Below, in pieces: positions 15,349-20,290 of a DNA stretch of 20,290 bases. The translations under genes were made by a program, and so were the position numbers. The DNA lies in the NCBI GenBank assembly GCA_034436035.1, contig DAOTVW010000179.1:1-20290 (forward strand), written 5' to 3'. Source of the DNA: UBA4823 sp034436035 (lineage in GTDB: Bacteria; Chloroflexota; Anaerolineae; Anaerolineales; UBA4823). How positions within the stretch are numbered: the stretch's first letter is position 1; each line of letters opens with the position of its first letter. Under the pieces are notes generated by a model that worked only from the letters and a program-made list of their open reading frames with translations, was not told where the DNA came from and searched no databases.

Positions 15349-15946
15349 AGCGCTTCCTTTCTAGTTCAGAGCCGGAAACATTGGACTGCTCCCGCCAAAG
15401 GCTTGCCATAGCTTTTCTTGCTCGGTGCAAGCGGCTCTTAACTGAGCTAACCGATAAATGTAACGTTTCACTAATTTCTTCATAAGACATGTCATACCAA
15501 TAATAGAAAATGATTGCTGCCCGATCTAACTCGGTGAGTTGCAGTAAAATTTTTTGGACTTTTTGCTGTTCGTCTCGTTGAACCACTTTTCGTTCTGGGG
15601 TTGGTAAAGGATCAGAAATATCTCCTGAAACTAAGTCTTCTAACGATACAAGGTTAATTCGATTTTTCCGCAATTGATCGATGCAATGATGGGCTGCAAT
15701 GGAGAGTAGCCAAGTAGCGAACGAGCGCTGAAAATCATATTTTTTTAGATGAGAATAGGCACGTAGGAATGTCTCCTGCGCGGCATCCTCGGCATCTTCC
15801 CGATTGCCTAGCATGCGGTAACAAAGATTAAAAACTGGCTTTTGGTATAACTCTATTAAATGCATAAAACTATCCGCATCACCATGCAATGCTTGCTCTA
15901 ACCAATGTATCTCATCGGCACGATTATTTTCTTCTGCACTTGCCAT
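15329..15946 (-). CDS. ECF-family RNA polymerase sigma factor
   Basis: This is a group 4 sigma factor that directs RNA polymerase to a stress regulon. The 205-residue product has region 2 at about 27-95 (AYRM-like LCYRMLGNREDAEDAAQETFL, then ATWLLSIAAHHCIDQLRK) and region 4 at about 128-182, with the helix-turn-helix YEEISETLHLSVSSVKSRL. Region 3 is absent, as expected for ECF factors. It resembles the RpoE/SigW group. AGGA sits 7 bases before the ATG. An ECF-type promoter (TGAAAC-N16-CGTATA) lies just upstream, suggesting that it activates its own operon, which continues into the anti-sigma and membrane-protein genes. Confidence 0.93.
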   Translation of the reverse strand: MASAEENNRADEIHWLEQALHGDADSFMHLIELYQKPVFNLCYRMLGNREDAEDAAQETFLRAYSHLKKYDFQRSFATWLLSIAAHHCIDQLRKNRINLVSLEDLVSGDISDPLPTPERKVVQRDEQQKVQKILLQLTELDRAAIIFYYWYDMSYEEISETLHLSVSSVKSRLHRARKAMASLWREQSNVSGSELERKRYETPVV

Positions 15947-15964
15947 TGGTTTATCCTATATCTT

Positions 15965-15992
15965 TATACGTTTTATATGACGGGAGGTTTCA
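15965..15992 (-). promoter_or_regulatory. ECF (SigW-like) promoter of the sigma operon
   Basis: On the minus strand TGAAAC (15987-15992), a 16-base spacer and CGTATA (15965-15970) match the Bacillus SigW-type consensus (TGAAAC-N16-CGTA) exactly. It lies in the 53-base spacer after the YitT-family gene, with the predicted start about 12 bases before the sigma ATG. Autoregulation by the ECF factor it precedes is the simple reading. Confidence 0.75.
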
Positions 15993-15999
15993 GCAGCGG

Positions 16000-16863
16000 C
16001 TAATCAAAACGTTTAAATCCTTCCCCTAACGCCTCATGGGCTTGGCTGATGACCACAAATGCAGCCGGGTCAACCTGCCGCACCATTGCCTTTATCTGTG
16101 CAATTTCTGAGCGAGATAGCACACAATAAAGGATACTTTTCGTTACCCCACTATAACCTCCAACTGCCGGAATAATTGTCACGCCGCGTTCAAGGTCATG
16201 CAATATTTTCATTCGAATCTCTTCCGGCTTATCCGTGATAATCATTACTGTCCGAACCACATTAGAACCCTCGAGAGCAGCCTCAGCGGCTAATCCGCTG
16301 ATATATAGGCTCACGATAGCATAAAGGGCATTTTCCCAGCTAAACGAAAGACCAGCTAATAACATGATACCCGCATCGGTTAGTAAATAACTCTGGGATA
16401 TCGAAATTCCTTTCCAGTGGTTCAATATCCTTCCAAGAATGTCACTTCCCCCGCTAGTACCTTTACCGCGATAAACTAATCCATAGCCAATACCACTAAT
16501 TACGCCCCCATATAAAGCATTTAAATTGAGGTCTCGGGTTAAACCATTCGCCGGTAGAATCCAAGCTAAACTGTCTACAAAAACAGAAAATACAACCACC
16601 GCAAAAATCGTCCGCAAGGCAAAACGGAAACCACCCAAGTAACGCCATCCCAAAACAAAAAGCGGAATATTCCCTAGAATTACCATAATACCAATTGGAA
16701 AATGCGTATGATAGTTAATTATCTGGGCTAACCCAGCCACACCTCCACTGGCTAGGTGGGCTGGGATAAGGAATAGACGCATTCCAAGTGCCTGAAGGAA
16801 TACTCCACCGAGAATGATGAGAAAGTCAGTGCCTTCTTCCCAATTAAATTGATATTGCTTCAA
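16000..16863 (-). CDS. YitT-family membrane protein (DUF2179)
   Basis: The physiological role of the YitT family is not established. The 287-residue product has about five or six membrane helices in the first 200 residues (about 14-34, 56-77, 80-104, 113-131 and 159-200), with the conserved GKGTSGGSDILGR loop. A C-terminal cytoplasmic DUF2179-type domain follows (about 205-285; ITDKPEEIRMKILHDLERGVT). The start is TTG at 16863, supported by AGGAG (16869-16873) 5 bases upstream and by a 4-base overlap (TTGA) with the stop of the dehydrogenase gene, so the two are translationally coupled. The sigma-operon promoter starts 8 bases past its stop. Confidence 0.9.
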   Translation of the reverse strand: MKQYQFNWEEGTDFLIILGGVFLQALGMRLFLIPAHLASGGVAGLAQIINYHTHFPIGIMVILGNIPLFVLGWRYLGGFRFALRTIFAVVVFSVFVDSLAWILPANGLTRDLNLNALYGGVISGIGYGLVYRGKGTSGGSDILGRILNHWKGISISQSYLLTDAGIMLLAGLSFSWENALYAIVSLYISGLAAEAALEGSNVVRTVMIITDKPEEIRMKILHDLERGVTIIPAVGGYSGVTKSILYCVLSRSEIAQIKAMVRQVDPAAFVVISQAHEALGEGFKRFD

Positions 16864-17771
16864 TCTTGCTCCTCTTGCTTGACCTGAAGTTTATGGTTGG
16901 CTAATGATTCGATTACCCCAATTACGGCAGAGTTATCTAACTCCCGCATTCCCATTTCGAGCATAGCTTGATAAAGTTGCGTATGAACTGCCGCGCTGGG
17001 TAGCGGGATTCCGTATTCCCGGGCAGTCTCCATTACGATGGCTAAATCTTTCGCTTGCATATATGCCTTGAAACCAGGGGAACGATTTCCGACAAATAAC
17101 CGTTGTGGTTTAACATCTAAAGTCCAACATTGAGCTGCACCGCCTTTAATCGCTTCCACTACTTTTTGGGGATCTGCTCCAGCTTTTTCTGCAAAAATCA
17201 ACAATTCACCCATTGCAACCATTTGGGCTGCCACCATAATTTGATTGGCAGCTTTAGCAATTTGTCCTGCTCCGGCATCACCGACATGCGTGATGGTTCT
17301 CCCCATCGCGTGAAAAACTGGCATCACCTTATTCAACGCTTCTGCAGGACCACCGACCATGATTGCCAGCGTTGCATTGCGTGCTCCGATATCACCCCCG
17401 CTGACAGGAGCATCAAGCGCCTGCACACCAACCTCGGCGAGCTTTCGTGCAATGTCTCGTGCTACAGCTGGCTTAATTGTCGAGTTATCCACATAAATCA
17501 AACCAGCATGTGCCCCTTCGATAATTCCATCTTTCCCTAAAACAACGCTTTCTACATCTGGTGTATCCGGCAAGTTCGTGAAAACCACATCAACGTTTGT
17601 TGCTACTTCGCGCGGAGTGAAAGCTTCCTTTGCACCTTCTTTTACTAATTCAGCCACCGCAGCGCGACTGCGATTATGTACCACTAGCGGGAATCCGGCT
17701 TTTAAGATATTGCGCGCAATCGACTTTCCCATCAACCCTAAACCAATATAACCTACTCGCAGTGATTCCAT
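16860..17771 (-). CDS. Beta-hydroxyacid dehydrogenase (HIBADH/GarR family)
   Basis: This NAD(P)-dependent enzyme interconverts a small 3-hydroxyacid and its semialdehyde. The 303-residue product has the Rossmann motif GLGLMG (10-15), substrate loop DAPVSGGDIGA (120-130) and the catalytic lysine region GAGQIAKAANQ with K173 and N176. Length and motifs fit 3-hydroxyisobutyrate dehydrogenase or tartronate semialdehyde reductase; sequence alone does not choose between them. HNRS at 32-35, after the second Rossmann strand, suggests NADP preference (arginine rather than an acidic residue). GGAGG lies 5 bases before the ATG at 17771. It overlaps the YitT-family gene by 4 bases, an unexplained but probably real operon pairing. 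Confidence 0.9.
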   Translation of the reverse strand: MESLRVGYIGLGLMGKSIARNILKAGFPLVVHNRSRAAVAELVKEGAKEAFTPREVATNVDVVFTNLPDTPDVESVVLGKDGIIEGAHAGLIYVDNSTIKPAVARDIARKLAEVGVQALDAPVSGGDIGARNATLAIMVGGPAEALNKVMPVFHAMGRTITHVGDAGAGQIAKAANQIMVAAQMVAMGELLIFAEKAGADPQKVVEAIKGGAAQCWTLDVKPQRLFVGNRSPGFKAYMQAKDLAIVMETAREYGIPLPSAAVHTQLYQAMLEMGMRELDNSAVIGVIESLANHKLQVKQEEQD

Positions 17772-17835
17772 TTTGCCTCCATGATTGTAAAAATTGACTA
17801 GATTTGGTGTTTATTTTTTACCAATAAATCAATAT

Positions 17836-17841
17836 ATTATA
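17836..17841 (-). promoter_or_regulatory. Putative -10 box for the dehydrogenase-YitT operon
   Basis: An exact TATAAT on the minus strand lies 65 bases before the dehydrogenase ATG. No -35 close to consensus is present at 16-18 bases, so strength is uncertain. Confidence 0.4.
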
Positions 17842-17909
17842 GTAGAAAGCATTGGAAAATAACTGAAGAATTGAGCCTTTATCCATATAAAAATCAATAG
17901 CATTAACCA

Positions 17910-17944
17910 CTCTTGCCTCAAGAGACGGCTCAGGCCCTCAGGGG
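17910..17944. other. GC-rich cluster of inverted repeats after the threonine dehydrogenase gene
   Basis: Within an otherwise AT-rich 205-base spacer lie overlapping small palindromes: CTCTTG-CCT-CAAGAG (17910-17924), GCCT/AGGC enclosing GAG/CTC (17915-17935), and CCCTCAGGG (17935-17943). They overlap, so they are alternative stems. The cluster begins 32 bases after the stop of the threonine dehydrogenase gene and is a possible transcript end, but it lacks a U-run on either strand. The rest of the spacer holds only the -10 box at 17836. Confidence 0.45.
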
Positions 17945-17976
17945 TATTTAATGAATTATTTTCTACTCACTAATTT

Positions 17977-18990
17977 TCAAGCCTGATATCTTTTGCGGAT
18001 ATTAGGGACTAAATATTCCGCAAAAGAGCGTTCCAAGTCGTATTCTGGTTTCCAATTCCAATCGCGCCGGGCGTCATTATCATTCATGTCCTCGGGCCAA
18101 CTATCTACAATGCCCTGTCGTTTTAAATCTGGTTCGAATGTGATCTCCGCCTTTGGAAATGCTTTCATTACCATTTCCCGAAATTCTGCCGCGCTTAAGC
18201 TATACGAAGTCACATTGTACACCTTACGACTTAATTGCTGACGTTTTGCAGAAGCTAAATCAATCAATGCCTTAATTGCATCTGGCATAACCATAAAAGG
18301 AATACGCGTATCTGGACGAACAAAACAAGCATACGGTTGCCCCTTTGCTGCAGCATGGAGCATCTCAGGCCCATAATCCGAAGTACCGCCACTCGGTACA
18401 GTATAAGCGCTGATCAATCCCGGGAAGCGCACAGAGCGAAAGTCCAGCATGACCGGTCGTTCGGCGGCTAATTGGCGGTAAAATTCACTATAATAAATTC
18501 CCAGCATCTCGCAGTAAAGCTTATTACAACCATACATAGTGCGTGGATAATTCCACTCCCATTCCCTTACCTTAGGGAATTGCGTTTTTGTTTTCAAATC
18601 AGGCAACCCATACACCGCCACAGAGGAGGGAAAGATAAACAACACGGCTTCTCCCCGCCAATCCGATTGCTCACCAGCAATCTGCAGCAAACCCAATGTC
18701 CCTTCTACGTTAACCCGATGAGCTGCTTCTGGTGTAAATTCCGCGCGTGTCGATAACAATGCGGCGAGGTGATAAATGGTCTCAATTTCATATTCACTAA
18801 CCAGCCGCTCCAAAAGGGCATGATCACAAATATCCCCAACAACCTGGATGACTTTTGAACGCAACCGCTCATCAACCGGGCGGATATCCAGGGCTAGGAT
18901 GTTTTCGACCTTTTGGGATATTAATTGATCAATCAATGCCGTGCCAATCTCCCCCGCTGCTCCCGTTACTAAAATGATTTTTTTTCGCAT
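17977..18990 (-). CDS. L-threonine 3-dehydrogenase, NAD-epimerase (SDR) type
   Basis: The product most likely oxidises L-threonine to 2-amino-3-ketobutyrate with NAD, the first step of threonine breakdown to glycine. It has 337 residues: an extended-SDR Rossmann motif GAAGEIG (10-16), S122/S123 and Y153-x3-K157 (YGCNK) as catalytic residues. The subfamily hallmarks are RFPGLISAYTVPSGGTSDY, KPDTR-like VRPDTRIPFM and the C-terminal DSWPEDMNDNDARRDWNW. These match the UDP-galactose-epimerase-like threonine dehydrogenases of animals and some prokaryotes, not the zinc enzyme of E. coli. A start at 18990 has AGGAG 7 bases upstream. A kbl ligase partner is not in the window. It is divergent from purA. 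Confidence 0.88.
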   Translation of the reverse strand: MRKKIILVTGAAGEIGTALIDQLISQKVENILALDIRPVDERLRSKVIQVVGDICDHALLERLVSEYEIETIYHLAALLSTRAEFTPEAAHRVNVEGTLGLLQIAGEQSDWRGEAVLFIFPSSVAVYGLPDLKTKTQFPKVREWEWNYPRTMYGCNKLYCEMLGIYYSEFYRQLAAERPVMLDFRSVRFPGLISAYTVPSGGTSDYGPEMLHAAAKGQPYACFVRPDTRIPFMVMPDAIKALIDLASAKRQQLSRKVYNVTSYSLSAAEFREMVMKAFPKAEITFEPDLKRQGIVDSWPEDMNDNDARRDWNWKPEYDLERSFAEYLVPNIRKRYQA

Positions 18991-19014
18991 CTGAATCTCC
19001 TTTTTAAAATTTCC

Positions 19015-19043
19015 CTGTCACTTTCTGTCAGAATGGTTATAAT
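19015..19043 (+). promoter_or_regulatory. Candidate promoter of purA
   Basis: CTGTCA (19015-19020; 4 of 6 -35 bases), a 17-base spacer and an exact TATAAT (19038-19043) suggest a start near 19050 and a leader of about 95 bases. CTGTCA is repeated at 19025-19030 inside the spacer. I see no purine-riboswitch fold in the leader, only AT-rich sequence. Confidence 0.5.
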
Positions 19044-19144
19044 CTGATTGTGAATATTTTGATGCAGTTATATTGTACAACATTAGAATTAATTGAGGGG
19101 ATCCGATATCGTTTCTATTTAGTTTGTTCAGCGGAGGGTTTATC

Positions 19145-20290
19145 ATGCCATTAGATATCATCATTGGAACACAATGGGGAGACGAAGGAAAAGGGAGAGT
19201 AGTAGACTTACTCTCACGGCAAGCCGATTATGTTGCTCGCTATAACGGTGGTGATAATGCGGGTCACACCGTGACCGTGGGAGAAAAAGTATTCAAATTA
19301 CATTTAATCCCATCCGGAATCATTCACCCCCAGACAATTGCAGTAATTGGTAATGGAGTGGTGATCAATCCACAAACGCTTTTATCCGAAATCGAGATGC
19401 TACACGCCAATGGCGTGGAAGTCAATCCACAGCGATTAATGATTTCATACGCTGCTCATCTGATCACCCCGGGCCACTTAGCATTAGACAAAGCCCAGGA
19501 AATGTCTCTTGGAAACACCAAAATTGGCACCACCCTGCGTGGAATTGGACCAACCTATACGGACAAAGTCAGTCGTTCTGGCATCCGCATTGAACAAATG
19601 CTTGACCTAGCACGTTTCGCCGATACATTACAAAAACATCTCGAAGCAGTCAACCAAAAATTAACCCAATTATTTCATACTGATCCTCTGGAAAGTTCCC
19701 CAATTATTCAACAATACCTTGACTACGCTCAACTGATTCGTCCATACATTGGAGATGTTTCTTCCCTTTTACACGAAGCATTAAAGTCAGGGAAAAAAGT
19801 TCTTGCAGAAGGCGCCCAAGGCAGCTTGCTCGATTTAGACCATGGCACCTATCCCTTTGTTACCAGCTCTTATCCAACCGCGGCTGGGGCATTATTAGGA
19901 CTTGGCATCGGGGTGGGCTGCGAAGGTAGAGTGATTGGCGTTACCAAAGCCTTCCAAACCCGCGTCGGTTCTGGTCCTTTTCCAACGGAGGTGTTCGATG
20001 AGACCGCGCAGCGTTTACGTGGCAGCGGTGCCAATCCTTGGGATGAATATGGCACAACTACTGGCAGACCAAGACGCGTCGGTTGGTTGGATTTGGTCTT
20101 ATTACGCTATGCGATCCGCATCAATGGTGTTAACGCGTTAACGATGACGAAACTGGATGTCTTGAGTGGGTTTGAGGAAGTGAAAATTTGTAATGCATAT
20201 CGATCCCAAGGAAAAACATATCCGAATCTTCCCCTTGGCCCAGCGGATCTAAGCCCATTTGAACCCCTTTATGATAGTATGCCTGGATGG
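19145..20290 (+). CDS. purA: Adenylosuccinate synthetase, C-terminally cut by the window
   Basis: PurA condenses IMP and aspartate using GTP to make adenylosuccinate, the first committed step to AMP. The 382 codons in the window remain open to the last base; family length of about 430 implies some 50 residues are missing. Visible motifs are WGDEGKGR (catalytic Asp and P-loop; the last K of the usual GDEGKGK is R), NAGHT with the catalytic His, IGTTLRGIGPTYTDKV, AEGAQGSLLDLDHGTYPFVTSSYPTA, TRVGSGPFPTE, TTTGRPRRVGWLDL and the base-binding TKLDVL. GGAGG (19133-19137) stands 7 bases before the ATG. It is divergent from the threonine dehydrogenase gene and links to the purine salvage genes in the window by pathway only. 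Confidence 0.97.
   Translation, partial: MPLDIIIGTQWGDEGKGRVVDLLSRQADYVARYNGGDNAGHTVTVGEKVFKLHLIPSGIIHPQTIAVIGNGVVINPQTLLSEIEMLHANGVEVNPQRLMISYAAHLITPGHLALDKAQEMSLGNTKIGTTLRGIGPTYTDKVSRSGIRIEQMLDLARFADTLQKHLEAVNQKLTQLFHTDPLESSPIIQQYLDYAQLIRPYIGDVSSLLHEALKSGKKVLAEGAQGSLLDLDHGTYPFVTSSYPTAAGALLGLGIGVGCEGRVIGVTKAFQTRVGSGPFPTEVFDETAQRLRGSGANPWDEYGTTTGRPRRVGWLDLVLLRYAIRINGVNALTMTKLDVLSGFEEVKICNAYRSQGKTYPNLPLGPADLSPFEPLYDSMPGW

Noticed and set aside
19050..19144. Purine riboswitch upstream of purA
   Set aside because: The leader is AT-rich, without the paired stems or conserved loop sequences expected of a purine aptamer.
1..20290. Mobile element, defence system or CRISPR array
   Set aside because: No transposase, integrase, phage gene, spaced direct repeats or atypical gene cluster was seen; all long frames match housekeeping, transport or regulatory families.

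Overview
This window looks like chromosomal core sequence from a free-living bacterium, most probably a Chloroflexota (Anaerolineae-like) lineage. That placement is inferred from the overall style of the EF-G, S12 and RpoB proteins, a lipoprotein-dependent BMP-type nucleoside transporter, and an ECF sigma module ending in a bactofilin-like membrane protein; no search was possible. Intergenic DNA is AT-rich and several spacers carry near-perfect sigma70-type promoters. I see no mobile element, CRISPR array, tRNA or rRNA, and no gene-free stretch above about 210 bases.

Layout. (1) Bases 1-7284, all minus strand: rpoB, then rpsL, rpsG, fusA and the 5' end of tuf. This is an str operon joined directly to rpoB, with rpoC absent from its usual place. 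rpoB and the str genes each have their own promoter (TTGACA-N17-TATAAT at 7435-7463; TTGACG-N17-TAAAAT at 3326-3354) and a structured leader. (2) Bases 7483-12246, minus strand: a complete ABC importer of the nucleoside/BMP type, in the transcriptional order permease, permease, lipoprotein, double ATPase, preceded by a nucleobase/nucleoside deaminase (12327-12803). A long imperfect hairpin fills the spacer between the lipoprotein and ATPase genes. (3) era on the plus strand (12952-13884), converging with and overlapping the next unit by 7 bases. (4) Bases 13878-15946, minus strand: ECF sigma factor, zinc-motif anti-sigma factor, and a membrane protein with a bactofilin-like repeat domain, all overlapping and headed by an ECF-type promoter (TGAAAC-N16-CGTATA) that suggests autoregulation. 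(5) Bases 16000-17771, minus strand: a beta-hydroxyacid dehydrogenase overlapping a YitT-type membrane protein with a TTG start. (6) Bases 17977-18990, minus strand: an epimerase-type L-threonine 3-dehydrogenase. (7) purA on the plus strand from 19145, running off the window end.

Together the genes cover transcription and translation machinery, purine uptake/salvage/synthesis (transporter, deaminase, PurA), and an envelope-linked sigma/anti-sigma regulon. The most unusual points are the missing rpoC, an extra segment of about 136 residues in RpoB, the terminator-like hairpin in the rpoB leader, the long hairpin inside the transporter operon, and the sigma/anti-sigma/bactofilin-like module with its ECF-type promoter. 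I did not find a clearly new defence or mobile system.
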